In this document: positions 1-8,619 of the stretch, one piece after another
Layout: every line of letters starts with the position of its first letter
Position numbering within the stretch: position 1 is the stretch's first letter
Origin: Bryobacterales bacterium
Lineage (GTDB): Bacteria; Acidobacteriota; Terriglobia; Bryobacterales; Bryobacteraceae
Reading direction: 5' to 3'
Assembly: GCA_016713735.1 (NCBI GenBank)
Contig: JADJOP010000034.1
Location: 124,001-188,000 of the forward strand
DNA length: 64,000 nt
Program-made: the position numbers and the translations under genes
The notes under the pieces: generated by a model
Told to the model about the DNA's origin: nothing
The model's input: the letters and a program-made list of their open reading frames with translations, nothing else
Database searches by the model: none

Positions 1-1890
1 CTCGAACGCTTCCTGCGCGCCCATCGCGATGACGGCGTGCTGCAGGAGGAGTTCATCACCATCCGCAACGACCGTTTCGTGGTTCCCGTGGTGACGGGCC
101 ACAAGCGCAAGGTCGAAGGCGTGATTCACGCCTCTTCCGGCTCCGGCCAGACGATGTTCATTGAGCCGCTCGAAACCATCGAGTTGAACAACGACCTGGT
201 GCGGCTGCGCGAGCAGGAAGCGCGCGAAGTCTATCGCATTCTTGCTGAAATGACGGCGCGGCTGAGGGAAGCCCGCGTGGAGATCGGCGAAACCTGGGAG
301 GTTCTGGGCGAACTCGATTTCCTCTTTGCCAAAGCCTCGTTTGCCATGGAGTTCGGCGGCGTCATGCCGCGCTTCAGTCTCCGTGATGCGCCGCGCCTGC
401 ATGTACGCTCGGCGCGCCATCCGCTGCTCGACGATGTTCTGCGCCGTCAGCGGAAACACGTTGTTCCGCTCGATCTGACGCTCGAAGGCATCACGCGAAC
501 GCTGCTCATCAGCGGTCCCAATACGGGCGGCAAAACGGTGGCTCTCAAAACGGTTGGCCTGCTCGCCCTCATGGCCCAAAGCGGCCTTCCGGTCCCCGCC
601 GCCGAAGCCGAGTTCCCGATCTTTGAGAACATCCTCGCCGATATCGGCGACAACCAGTCGATTGAGCAATCGCTCAGCACCTTCTCCGCGCACGTCGCCC
701 GGCTCGGTCAGATTCTCACCGAAGTCACGGCGGACTCGCTCGTCCTGCTCGACGAAGTGGGCCGCGCCACCGACCCTGAGGAAGGCGGCGCCCTCGGTGT
801 CGCCGTCATCGATCACGTCCGCAAGTGGGGCGCCTTCGCGCTGGCTTCCACTCACCTGCTTGCACCGAAAATCTACGGCGCCTCCACCGAAGGCGTTTTG
901 AACGCCGCCATGAGCTTCAACGAGCAGACGCTTGAGCCGACCTACCATATGCGCACGGGGATGCCCGGCGCTTCGGCCGGATTGCGCATCGCCGAACGCC
1001 TCGGCCTCCCCGGCACGGTCATTGACCAGGCGCGCGGCTATCTCAGCACGCAGCAACAGGAACTGGCCCGCCTCCTGCGACTGCTCGAAGTGCGTGTGGA
1101 TGAACTCACGCAGCGGGAAGGTGAGGTTCGCTCCGAACGCGACCGCATCGAGGCCGAACGTAAAGCGCTCAAGGAATTCTGGGAGAAGCGCGAGTCACAG
1201 AAGCTGACCGAGCTTGAGCGTCGCACCGAAACGATGCTCGACGAGTTCCGCCGCCGCGCCGAAGAGACCATCGAGCGGCTCGCCGAAAGCGGCGAGCAAA
1301 AGAAGGTCGCCGTCAAGGGAGCGATGCGCGTCGCCCAGATCAAGCGCGAACTGCGTGAGGAGTTCGCCGCCACCGTGCGCACCACGCAGCGGCAAAGCGA
1401 CACCGGAACTCTCGACGAAGGGCCGCCCGAGTTGCGCGAAGGGATGCGCGTGCGGCTGAAGGGCGTGCGCGAACCAGCCCGCATCCGCCGCCTCATCGGC
1501 GCCGACCGCATCGAGGTGGAGTCCGGCTTCCTCAAGCTGCAGATGGAGCGCGACGACGTAGTGGAGGTCCTGCCCGATACACCGGAAGGCGCCAAGCTCC
1601 CCAAGAACGTTACCTTCCGCGGCACCGAAGCTCCTCTGGTCAGTTTCCGCGAGTTGAACATCATCGGCAAGCGCGCCGACGAAGCGCGCGACGAAGTGGA
1701 GAAGTTCCTCGACCAGGCCGCGCTCGGTGGCTTGAGCCGCGTGCGCATCGTGCACGGCCACGGGATGGGCGTGCTCAAGAAACTGGTGCGCGAAATGTTG
1801 AAAGAGAGCCAGCACGTGGCCAAGTTCTATGAGGCCCCACAGACGGAAGGCGGAGCCGGCGCGACTATTGCGGAGATGCGCGAGGGCTGA
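1..1890 (+). CDS. mutS2: Endonuclease MutS2 (5' truncated by window edge)
   Basis: The reading frame is open from base 1, so the start lies outside the window; about 629 residues are visible against roughly 780-800 usual for the family. MutS2 is a MutS-like ATPase implicated in restraining recombination or rescuing collided ribosomes. The ATPase core is clear: Walker A GPNTGGKT at nt 514-537 and a Walker B segment ending LLDEVGRATDPEEGG near nt 745-780. A long charged coiled coil follows (about nt 1030-1380). The C-terminal Smr nuclease domain carries HGHGMG at nt 1753-1770. The ankyrin lipoprotein downstream starts on the last base of this stop codon. The assignment is secure. Confidence 0.97.
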   Translation, partial: LERFLRAHRDDGVLQEEFITIRNDRFVVPVVTGHKRKVEGVIHASSGSGQTMFIEPLETIELNNDLVRLREQEAREVYRILAEMTARLREARVEIGETWEVLGELDFLFAKASFAMEFGGVMPRFSLRDAPRLHVRSARHPLLDDVLRRQRKHVVPLDLTLEGITRTLLISGPNTGGKTVALKTVGLLALMAQSGLPVPAAEAEFPIFENILADIGDNQSIEQSLSTFSAHVARLGQILTEVTADSLVLLDEVGRATDPEEGGALGVAVIDHVRKWGAFALASTHLLAPKIYGASTEGVLNAAMSFNEQTLEPTYHMRTGMPGASAGLRIAERLGLPGTVIDQARGYLSTQQQELARLLRLLEVRVDELTQREGEVRSERDRIEAERKALKEFWEKRESQKLTELERRTETMLDEFRRRAEETIERLAESGEQKKVAVKGAMRVAQIKRELREEFAATVRTTQRQSDTGTLDEGPPELREGMRVRLKGVREPARIRRLIGADRIEVESGFLKLQMERDDVVEVLPDTPEGAKLPKNVTFRGTEAPLVSFRELNIIGKRADEARDEVEKFLDQAALGGLSRVRIVHGHGMGVLKKLVREMLKESQHVAKFYEAPQTEGGAGATIAEMREG

Positions 1891-2450
1891 TGCGGAACCG
1901 CTTTCTCCCCCTGGCGCTGCTCGCCCTGCTGGCCACGGCTTGCAACGAAAGCCCCATCTCCCCCGTCGCCGCCGCCGCGCGCAAAGGCGACACCGCCCGC
2001 ATTGCGGAGTTAGCCAAGGGAGGCGCCTCTCTCGATGAGCCCAGCGGGGTCAACGACTGGACTCCGCTCATGCACGCCATTCACACCAACCAGGCCAGGA
2101 GCGTCCAGGCGCTGCTCAAGTCCGGCGCCAATGCCAACCGCTCCTGCTGCCGCGGACTCACGCCACTCATTCTCGCTGCCGGCTACGGCCAGCGCGACAA
2201 CGTCGTGGCGCTGCTGCAGTCCGGCGCCAACCCGATGCTCCGTGGCGAGGATGGCCGGACCGCGCTTGACGTGGCCATCATGGGCCTCAGCCACCGCCCA
2301 GGCGCTCCCATGGGCGCTTGTCATGTCGAGGTAGCGCGCGAACTGCTCGCTGTCGAACCTCAGCTGAAGGAAACCGTCAAACTGGAGCCCGTGCTCGCAG
2401 CCTTGCAATCATGCCCCGAAATCGCGAAGTTACTCTCCGCCGGCAACTAG
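1890..2450 (+). CDS. Ankyrin-repeat lipoprotein
   Basis: This is a 186-aa protein with a lipoprotein signal: a basic start, a Leu/Ala-rich core, and lipobox LATAC with the cysteine near residue 18. The mature part holds ankyrin repeats recognisable by DWTPLMHAI, GLTPLILAAGYG and GRTALDVAI with ALLKSGAN-type helices. It is probably an outer- or inner-membrane-tethered protein-protein interaction module. The ATG overlaps the mutS2 stop (TGATG), so translation is likely coupled, although a functional link with MutS2 is not evident. The partner is unknown. Confidence 0.85.
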   Translation: MRNRFLPLALLALLATACNESPISPVAAAARKGDTARIAELAKGGASLDEPSGVNDWTPLMHAIHTNQARSVQALLKSGANANRSCCRGLTPLILAAGYGQRDNVVALLQSGANPMLRGEDGRTALDVAIMGLSHRPGAPMGACHVEVARELLAVEPQLKETVKLEPVLAALQSCPEIAKLLSAGN

Positions 2451-2493
2451 ATTTTGCGAACTCCGCCGACCCTCTCAATCGTATGGTGTAGAT

Positions 2494-3414
2494 ATGAGAT
2501 GGCTACTCGGGGTGTGTGCGGCGGTGGCGTTGGCCCAGGAGCCTGCCCGCATCGCCGTCGATGTCCAGTTGGTGAACCTCACGGCCACCGTGCGCGACGC
2601 CCGTGGAGCGCTCGTGCCCGGCCTGACGAAAGACGACTTCGAGATTCTCGAAGACGGCGCTCCGCAGTCGGTCCGCTTCTTCGCCCGGCAAACCGAACTG
2701 CCGCTCTCGGCCGGACTTCTCGTTGACTTCAGCGGCAGCCAGGATGAGTTCGTCAAACGCCACCGCCGCGACATTGAATCGTTCCTGAAAAGCGTGGTCG
2801 GAAAGAAGGACCGCGTCTTCGTCGTCTGCTTCGGCAACCAACTGCGCCTGGTCTCGCAGTTCACCAGCGACATCGATGCGCTGATGGACGAACTGCGGCG
2901 ATTCGAGAAGGGCGAACGCAAATACCCGAGGCTCGGCGACGATCCGCCGCGCGAGGGTGGCACGGCATTCTACGATGCCGTTTATCATGCAACCGAAAAG
3001 TTGCGCGGTGAGGACGGACGCCGCGCTCTGGTGATGTTCAGCGACGGCCAGGACAACGCCAGCGCTCATCACATGCTCGACGCCATCGAAGCCGCGCAAT
3101 CGGCCGATGTCCTTCTCTACAACGTCCGCTACACCACCACCGAGGCCGAGAAAAAGCGCACCGGCGCCCGCGATCTCTACGGCCAGCGCGTGATGGAGCG
3201 AATGGCGGCCGACACCGGCGGCGTCGCCTTCAATGCCAGCAACCAGAACCCGAAGCCGGCCTTCGACGCCATCGCCGAGGAACTCCACTCTCTCTACGAG
3301 TTCGGCTTCCACTCCACCAATCCCGGGCGCGACGGCCGCTTCCGTAAGCTCGAGATCCGCCTCAAACAGCCGGGCCTCAAGGCGCGCGCCAAGTCCGGCT
3401 ACTATGCGCGGTAG
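2494..3414 (+). CDS. VWFA-related acidobacterial-type secreted protein
   Basis: This 306-aa protein has a short signal peptide (MRWLLGVCAAVALAQ). Near residue 30 it has the strand pattern LVNLTATVRDARG with GLTKDDFEILEDG that typifies the VWFA-related proteins expanded in Acidobacteria. The von Willebrand A domain follows, with a MIDAS-like DFSGSQ near residue 76 (the usual form is DxSxS) and FSDGQDN near residue 180. It probably works in the envelope as a metal-dependent adhesion or complex-assembly module. No enzymatic residues are visible. The gene stands alone, 43 nt after the ankyrin gene. Confidence 0.88.
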   Translation: MRWLLGVCAAVALAQEPARIAVDVQLVNLTATVRDARGALVPGLTKDDFEILEDGAPQSVRFFARQTELPLSAGLLVDFSGSQDEFVKRHRRDIESFLKSVVGKKDRVFVVCFGNQLRLVSQFTSDIDALMDELRRFEKGERKYPRLGDDPPREGGTAFYDAVYHATEKLRGEDGRRALVMFSDGQDNASAHHMLDAIEAAQSADVLLYNVRYTTTEAEKKRTGARDLYGQRVMERMAADTGGVAFNASNQNPKPAFDAIAEELHSLYEFGFHSTNPGRDGRFRKLEIRLKQPGLKARAKSGYYAR

Positions 3415-3435
3415 CTTCGGCGATATACTCAGCGC

Positions 3436-4662
3436 GTGAACCGCAGGCACTTCCTCACCCTTCCCGCCGCTGCCGCCGCAAGCTCCGCGCTCTCACGGAG
3501 CGCCACCACGAAGGAGTTGATGGACCAGCTCGGCCGGGCCGCCGCGAAACCCGTCCTCCGTCTTGACGGCCTGAACACCCCCGTCCTCATCGATTCCATC
3601 CGCCTCCTCAAAAAGGGCGGCGACTACTTCGTCCACGTCCGTTCGAAGGACGGCGCCGAGGGGCTCTCGCTGCCCCAGTCTGGCCGGCCCGACACGCTCG
3701 CGCCCCTGCTTAAGGATCTCGTCATCCCCTTCTTTGCCGGCAAAGACGCCCGCCAGTTAGAGGACCACCTGTGGGAGCTCTACCGCTGGAAGAGCAACTA
3801 CAAAATGTATGGCATCGCCTTGTGGAGCCCGCAAACCTGGGTCGAATGCGCCATTCTCGACATGCTCGGCCGCATTGCGAAGAAGCCTATCGGCGCCCTG
3901 CTCGGCGAGGTGCGGCGCAAGGAGATCCCCATCTACGTCGCCAGCGGACGGCGCGACTCCACTCCCCAGGAAGAGATCGATTACCTGCAAAAGCTCGTCA
4001 GCCAGTCCGGCGCGCGGGCTCTCAAGTTCCGCGTCGGCGGGCGCATGAGCCGCAACGCCGACGCCTCACCCAAGCGCACCGAGACCTTGATCCCGCTCGT
4101 CCGCAAGACCTTCGGCGACGCCATCGACATCCACGCCGACTCCAACTCCAGCTACGACGTGCCCAACGCCATCCGCGTCGGCCGCATGTTGGAGGAAATC
4201 AAAGCCGTCTACTTCGAGGAACCCTGTGAGTTCGACCGCTGGGAGGAGACCAAACAGGTCACCGACACACTCACCATCCCCGTCGCCGGCGGCGAGCAGG
4301 AGTTCAGCGAGTGGCGTTTCCGCTGGGCCATCGCCAACCATATGGTCGACATCGTGCAGCCCGACATTCAGTATTACGGCGGACTCATCCGCTCCATCCG
4401 CGTCGCGCGCATGGCCGATGTTGTGAACATGCCCACCACCGTGCACATCTCGGGCGGCTTCGGCTTTGTCTATATGCTCCACTTCGCCTCGGTGATCCGC
4501 GACCCTGGCCGCTACCAGGAATACAAGCTGGGCACCGAGAAATACGGCCAGTGGTTCGAAGGCGGCATCAGCGTGCGCAATGGCAACATGAGCGTGCCGC
4601 AAGGCCCCGGCTGCGGCATTCGCGACATCGCCGCTGTCCTCAAGGGCGCCGTCGAGGTCTGA
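3436..4662 (+). CDS. Mandelate racemase/muconate-lactonizing-type enolase superfamily enzyme with Tat-like leader
   Basis: The start is a GTG giving a leader with NRRHFLTLPAAAAA, a twin-arginine-like signal, so export is likely. The 408-aa barrel enzyme has the superfamily residues in order: KFR near residue 197 (the K-x-R/K base), D in DIHADSN near 235, E in FEEP near 261, E in AGGEQEF, D in IVQPDIQ, and H in TVHISGG. The D-H pair points to the mandelate racemase subgroup, including sugar-acid dehydratases and racemases that abstract a proton alpha to a carboxylate. The substrate cannot be read from sequence. It ends convergently five bases from bcp. Confidence 0.88.
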   Translation: MNRRHFLTLPAAAAASSALSRSATTKELMDQLGRAAAKPVLRLDGLNTPVLIDSIRLLKKGGDYFVHVRSKDGAEGLSLPQSGRPDTLAPLLKDLVIPFFAGKDARQLEDHLWELYRWKSNYKMYGIALWSPQTWVECAILDMLGRIAKKPIGALLGEVRRKEIPIYVASGRRDSTPQEEIDYLQKLVSQSGARALKFRVGGRMSRNADASPKRTETLIPLVRKTFGDAIDIHADSNSSYDVPNAIRVGRMLEEIKAVYFEEPCEFDRWEETKQVTDTLTIPVAGGEQEFSEWRFRWAIANHMVDIVQPDIQYYGGLIRSIRVARMADVVNMPTTVHISGGFGFVYMLHFASVIRDPGRYQEYKLGTEKYGQWFEGGISVRNGNMSVPQGPGCGIRDIAAVLKGAVEV

Positions 4663-4667
4663 CGCCG

Positions 4668-5129
4668 CTACAGCGCTTCGATCGCTGCCAACACCTCGGC
4701 CGCGTGCCCTTTCGGCTTCACCTTCTCGAAGATCTTCGCGATCTTACCGCCGGCGTCAATCACGAACGTCGTGCGGGCTACACCCATGTACGTGCGTCCA
4801 TACATCGACTTCTCCTGCCACACGCCGTAGGCCTCGCAAATCGCATGATCTTCATCGGCCAGGATCGTAAACGGCAGCCCGTACTTGGTCTTGAACTTCG
4901 CCTGCTTGTTCACCGGGTCCGGCGACACCCCCACCACGATCGCCTTCTCCTTCGTGATTGCCGCGGCCGAGTCGCGAAACTCGCAAGCCTCGGTCGTGCA
5001 ACCCGGCGTGTCTGATTTCGGATAAAAATAGAGCACGATGATCGACCCCTTGTGGTCAGCCAGCTTGAACGGCTTCCCCTGGTCGTCAATCGCGTTAATC
5101 TTGGGTGCGGCGGATCCTACTTTGATCAT
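4668..5129 (-). CDS. bcp: Thioredoxin-dependent peroxiredoxin, BCP/PrxQ type
   Basis: This 153-aa cytoplasmic peroxidase of the AhpC/TSA fold reduces H2O2 and organic hydroperoxides using thioredoxin. The motif around PKSDTPGCTTEACEF places the peroxidatic Cys at residue 44 and the resolving Cys at 49, the C-x4-C arrangement of atypical two-cysteine BCP enzymes. Length and start (MIKVGSAAP) match the family. It is transcribed divergently from the PhoD-like gene, with 42 nt between the two starts. Confidence 0.96.
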   Translation of the reverse strand: MIKVGSAAPKINAIDDQGKPFKLADHKGSIIVLYFYPKSDTPGCTTEACEFRDSAAAITKEKAIVVGVSPDPVNKQAKFKTKYGLPFTILADEDHAICEAYGVWQEKSMYGRTYMGVARTTFVIDAGGKIAKIFEKVKPKGHAAEVLAAIEAL

Positions 5130-5171
5130 GGTGTTTTGTCTATGGATATTGGATCACGGCCGGAGGTTGCA

Positions 5172-6746
5172 ATGAATCGTCGGGAGTTCGTCGCTCTGGG
5201 GGCCTCCACCGCCGCCGTGCCCGCTGCCGCGCAAACCGCCTGGGATGCCGGTGCTGTCCGCCACCTCCTGCCCGGCGCGAGCCCCGAGCGGATCCTGCTC
5301 AAAGCCAGCTTCACACGCCCGCTGATGCAGCCCCCCGTGCTTCGCGCCCAAGCCCTTTCGGCCACCGGCCGGCAAACCGACGGCGATGGCTTCTACTGGT
5401 CGTTCAATCTCACCTCCCTTCAGCCCCACACCACCTACCACCTGCGCCTGCACGACTCGGGCGGCAAGCCGCTCTGCGACCCCTGGCCGCTGCGCACGCT
5501 CCCCCACCCCAACGAAAACACCACCAGCTTGCGCCTGATGGTCTACACCTGCGCCGGCGGGCATGAGGACCTGGTCCGCCCCAATGGCGTCGTTGGTTTT
5601 CTGCCCAACGCTCACCGCCGCCAACTGCTCGCCACCGGCCTCGCCCAGAACCCCGACGCCGTCATCGCCATCGGCGACCACGTCTATTGGGACCAGCACA
5701 ATGGCAAAGCCGCGCTCAACATGGCCGAAACCGAGCTCGGCCGCCGCGTCGGTCAGTTTGACCGCTCGCTTCCCGTCCTCGGCACGCCCAACGAAGCCGT
5801 GCTCAAACGCGCCGTCGAGCGCCAGATCTCCGCGCTCTACGGCAGTCTCTTCCGCTCCGTGCCCGTCTTCTTTCTCCAGGACGACCACGACTATTTCGAG
5901 AACGACGAGGCCACCGAGTCCATCATCACCTTCCCCCCCGACGACTTCATGATGCGCCTCGCCCGCACCGTGCAGTCGATGTTCTATCCCGAGTTCCTCC
6001 CCGCTCCCGGATTGCCGCGCGTACTGTCCGGCGTCGGCGCCCCTGACCGCGCTCCCGGCGTCTCGGAAAGCTACGGCACGCTGCGTTGGGGCAAACTCGC
6101 CGAAATCCTGCTCTATGACTGCCGCCGCTACCTGACCCTGCGCGGTCCCCTCGCCGGCTTCGTCGCGCCCGAAGCCGAAGCCTGGCTGCTCGCCCGTATG
6201 AAGGCCCAGGAGACCAACCATGTCGTCAACCTGCCCTCGGTCCCCATCGGCTGGAGCGCCGGCAAGTGGGGTGACTGGTATCCCGACGTGCTCGACGACG
6301 CGGGTAAACTGGGCATCGCCAAGCCGAAGTACTTCTGGCAATCCGGCTGGCGCGCCCAGCACGACCGCCTGCTCGCCGCCGCCAGCGCCATGGAACGCAT
6401 CCCACTCTTCCTTTCCGGCGACCTTCACGCCCTCGCCGAGGCCCGCATCCTCCGCAACGGGCCGCGCAACCTGGAACGGAACCCCGTGCTGAGCGTGCTC
6501 ACCGGTCCCATCTCTACCGCCGGCACGGGCTGGCCCTCCTCGGTCCGCGGCACTCCGCCTCTCGCGCCCGTTGGCCTCGAACTCCAGGCCGGCCTCGAGC
6601 CCCTGGAACACAACGGCTTCACCATCCTCAATTTCACGCCCGACCGTGTGGAAGGCGCCTTTTACGGGTGGAAGCTGGGTCAGCCCGAGGCTAAGCTCAA
6701 CAATCTCCAGCCCTTCCACCGCTTCCGCGCCGAGCGCCGCCTGTAG
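5172..6746 (+). CDS. PhoD-like metallophosphatase, Tat-exported
   Basis: The start at 5172 is chosen because GGAGG sits five bases upstream and the product begins MNRREFVALGAST, a twin-arginine-type leader; the reading frame also stays open further upstream. The 524-aa product has the calcineurin-like PhoD signatures: IGDHVYWDQ near residue 167, DDHDYFENDE near 236, and SGDLHALAE near 415, which supply the metal-binding Asp/His residues. PhoD enzymes are periplasmic phosphodiesterases/monoesterases used in phosphate scavenging. No PHO-box-like repeat was noticed upstream. Confidence 0.86.
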   Translation: MNRREFVALGASTAAVPAAAQTAWDAGAVRHLLPGASPERILLKASFTRPLMQPPVLRAQALSATGRQTDGDGFYWSFNLTSLQPHTTYHLRLHDSGGKPLCDPWPLRTLPHPNENTTSLRLMVYTCAGGHEDLVRPNGVVGFLPNAHRRQLLATGLAQNPDAVIAIGDHVYWDQHNGKAALNMAETELGRRVGQFDRSLPVLGTPNEAVLKRAVERQISALYGSLFRSVPVFFLQDDHDYFENDEATESIITFPPDDFMMRLARTVQSMFYPEFLPAPGLPRVLSGVGAPDRAPGVSESYGTLRWGKLAEILLYDCRRYLTLRGPLAGFVAPEAEAWLLARMKAQETNHVVNLPSVPIGWSAGKWGDWYPDVLDDAGKLGIAKPKYFWQSGWRAQHDRLLAAASAMERIPLFLSGDLHALAEARILRNGPRNLERNPVLSVLTGPISTAGTGWPSSVRGTPPLAPVGLELQAGLEPLEHNGFTILNFTPDRVEGAFYGWKLGQPEAKLNNLQPFHRFRAERRL

Positions 6747-6806
6747 TGCGCCCCACTCTCCACTGAAACCGATCCCCGGGTGTGCGCATCGCTAGAAGGT
6801 GAGGCT

Positions 6807-7154
6807 ATGATAAAATTGAAAGAACGTATGAAGCTGAGCATTTTCATTTACCCCGCGATGGGAGTCCTGCTGCTGAGTTCCGCCGCCTTCGCCCAGAAGG
6901 GCGGAGATGCCACCAAGGGCAAGGAAGTGTTTGAGCAGTGCGCGGTGTGCCACAACGCCGACACCGACGAGAAGAAGATGGGCCCCGGACTGAAGGGTCT
7001 CTTCAAGAAGGCCAAGATGGCCAACGGCAAGGCCGCCAATGAGGCCAACGTCCGTGCAGTTGTCGACCAGGGCGGCAACGGTATGCCCGCCTACGAAGAA
7101 ATGCTGGAAAAGAAAGAGAAAGACGACCTGCTCGCTTATCTCAAGACTCTGTAG
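6807..7154 (+). CDS. Small class I cytochrome c, secreted
   Basis: This 115-aa protein has an N-terminal signal peptide ending near AAFAQ (residue 30). The heme site CAVCH is at residues 45-49 and the likely axial Met is in GNGMPAY at residue 93. It is a mono-heme periplasmic electron carrier. The ATG at 6807 is preceded by GGTGAGG; an in-frame ATG at 6828 is an alternative. The gene is monocistronic and followed by a hairpin and tRNA-Glu. Confidence 0.92.
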   Translation: MIKLKERMKLSIFIYPAMGVLLLSSAAFAQKGGDATKGKEVFEQCAVCHNADTDEKKMGPGLKGLFKKAKMANGKAANEANVRAVVDQGGNGMPAYEEMLEKKEKDDLLAYLKTL

Positions 7155-7163
7155 TTTTGTCCT

Positions 7164-7184
7164 CCGCGGGTGAAATGCCCGCGG
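7164..7184 (+). terminator. Hairpin after cytochrome c gene
   Basis: CCGCGGG at 7164-7170 and CCCGCGG at 7178-7184 form a perfect 7-bp stem with a 7-nt loop. It lies 9 nt after the cytochrome c stop and 7 nt before tRNA-Glu. No T-run follows, so it may act as a rho-dependent boundary or processing stem rather than a classical terminator. Confidence 0.5.
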
Positions 7185-7191
7185 CCGCCGC

Positions 7192-7269
7192 GTCCCCATC
7201 GTCTAGCCCGGCCTAGGACACCGCCCTTTCACGGCGATAACGCGGGTTCGAATCCCGCTGGGGACGCCA
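7192..7269 (+). tRNA. tRNA-Glu (TTC anticodon), CCA encoded
   Basis: The acceptor stem GTCCCCA (7192-7198) pairs with TGGGGAC (7259-7265), followed by discriminator G and encoded CCA at 7267-7269. The T arm holds GGTTCGAATCC. The anticodon loop CTTTCAC lies between CCGCC and GGCG(A), giving anticodon TTC for glutamate. All cloverleaf elements are present. Confidence 0.96.
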
Positions 7270-7285
7270 TTCCTCCCTTCCTTCC

Positions 7286-8548
7286 TCAATGCCCCACCGG
7301 TGCTGGCAGATTGTCCGTCTCCGTCGGTTTGATCATCAACACCAGCACCACCGAGAACATCGCCACGCTCGCAAACACGCCGAAGATGAGCAGCAGCGGC
7401 ACTTGCCTGTCGCGCAGCATGCCGAAACCCCAATCCGCCAGCCCGCCGCAACTGATGCTCACCATGTTCATAATCCCGTAGCCCGTCGCACGCAAATGCG
7501 GCCGCGCCACCTGGCACAGGATCGGCATGTTGTTGCAATCGAAAAATCCCCAGCCGAAACCAAACACCATCAGGAAGAAAATGGCCACGCCCAGCACGCC
7601 CGTCTGGGGCGAATAGCCGACACCCATCATGGCGATCACAATCAGCACCATCCCCACCGCGCTGGTATAGATGCGCCCCTTCGGCGTGCGCTGCATCCAG
7701 CGGTCAGCCAGCCAGCCCCCCACCAGCGCCGCCGCCACGGCCGCCACCATCCAATAGAGCGTCGCCGAAACCCCCGCCTTCCCCTGTCCAATGCCAAACT
7801 CCGTCTTCAGAATCGCCGGCATCCAGTCGCGCACAATCCACCCCGCCATCGCGGGCAGCGTGAAGTAGAGCACAAGCAGGATGAAGGAGGGCTTCGAGAG
7901 CAGTTCGCGGATGGCCCCACCCGGCGTGGTCGCCACAGGCTCATGCGAACCGGGAGCAGCCGGGGCGTTGCGCACCATCAGGTAGAGCGGCAGGGCATAG
8001 AGCACGCCCAGCAACCCGCACAGCTCAAACATCCAGCGCCAACCCAGCTCCGGATGATCCGCCGCATAGCCGCTGAATCCACCCACGATGATGCCCGCGT
8101 AGATGCCCATCTGGTGCATCCCCACCGCGCGCGAACGCGTGGCCCCCAGATGATAGTCGGCGATCAGCGCCAGTGCCGCCGGCATGTAGAACGCTTCGCT
8201 GATGCCCATCACCGCGCGCGTGATCAGCAACTGCTCATAGCTCGTCACCTGCCCCGTGGCCCATGTGATTCCGCTCCACACCACCAGGCTGCCGGCGATC
8301 ACGTGGCGCCTGCTGAAGCGGTCCGCCAGGTAGCCGCCAATGGGGCTCAGGAAGGCATACGTCCACTTGAACAGCGCGAGAATCTTCCCCCAGTTCGCCT
8401 CCGACCCAATATCCGGAATATCGGTCATCAGCGAAAACTTCATCGCCGCCAGCATCTGCCGGTCGAGATAGTTCAGAAGGGCGACAGGAACCAGCAGCGC
8501 CACGATGATCCAGGCGTAGCGCGCCGACTTGGGGTTGATCCAGTTCAT
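7286..8548 (-). CDS. MFS transporter (anion/sugar-acid type)
   Basis: This 420-aa protein has twelve predicted membrane helices. Helix 1 runs WIIVALLVPVALLNYLDRQ, and the loop 2-3 signature GGYLADRFSRRHVIAGSL is typical of the major facilitator superfamily; the NYLDRQ element is common in organic-anion/hexuronate-type members. The substrate is unknown. A tandem 16-bp repeat lies directly upstream of the start, and an S41 peptidase gene lies on the same strand further upstream. Confidence 0.88.
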   Translation of the reverse strand: MNWINPKSARYAWIIVALLVPVALLNYLDRQMLAAMKFSLMTDIPDIGSEANWGKILALFKWTYAFLSPIGGYLADRFSRRHVIAGSLVVWSGITWATGQVTSYEQLLITRAVMGISEAFYMPAALALIADYHLGATRSRAVGMHQMGIYAGIIVGGFSGYAADHPELGWRWMFELCGLLGVLYALPLYLMVRNAPAAPGSHEPVATTPGGAIRELLSKPSFILLVLYFTLPAMAGWIVRDWMPAILKTEFGIGQGKAGVSATLYWMVAAVAAALVGGWLADRWMQRTPKGRIYTSAVGMVLIVIAMMGVGYSPQTGVLGVAIFFLMVFGFGWGFFDCNNMPILCQVARPHLRATGYGIMNMVSISCGGLADWGFGMLRDRQVPLLLIFGVFASVAMFSVVLVLMIKPTETDNLPAPVGH

Positions 8549-8562
8549 GGTAAGAAAACCAT

Positions 8563-8594
8563 GCTAACTGGTATCGGGGCTAACTGGTATCGGG
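8563..8594 (-). repeat. Tandem 16-bp direct repeat upstream of MFS gene
   Basis: GCTAACTGGTATCGGG (plus-strand reading) occurs twice with no spacer, at 8563-8578 and 8579-8594. It ends 14 nt before the MFS start codon, so it occupies the leader or promoter position. It could be a paired regulator site or a slippage duplication. Confidence 0.75.
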
Positions 8595-8619
8595 CGGGCT
8601 CCTTCAGCTCCCGGCGAGC

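Noticed and set aside
5154..6719. Antisense open frame of about 520 codons opposite the PhoD-like gene
   Set aside because: It is a GC-rich shadow frame: low-complexity Gly/Val/Glu-rich translation, no motifs, and the plus strand carries conserved catalytic signatures.
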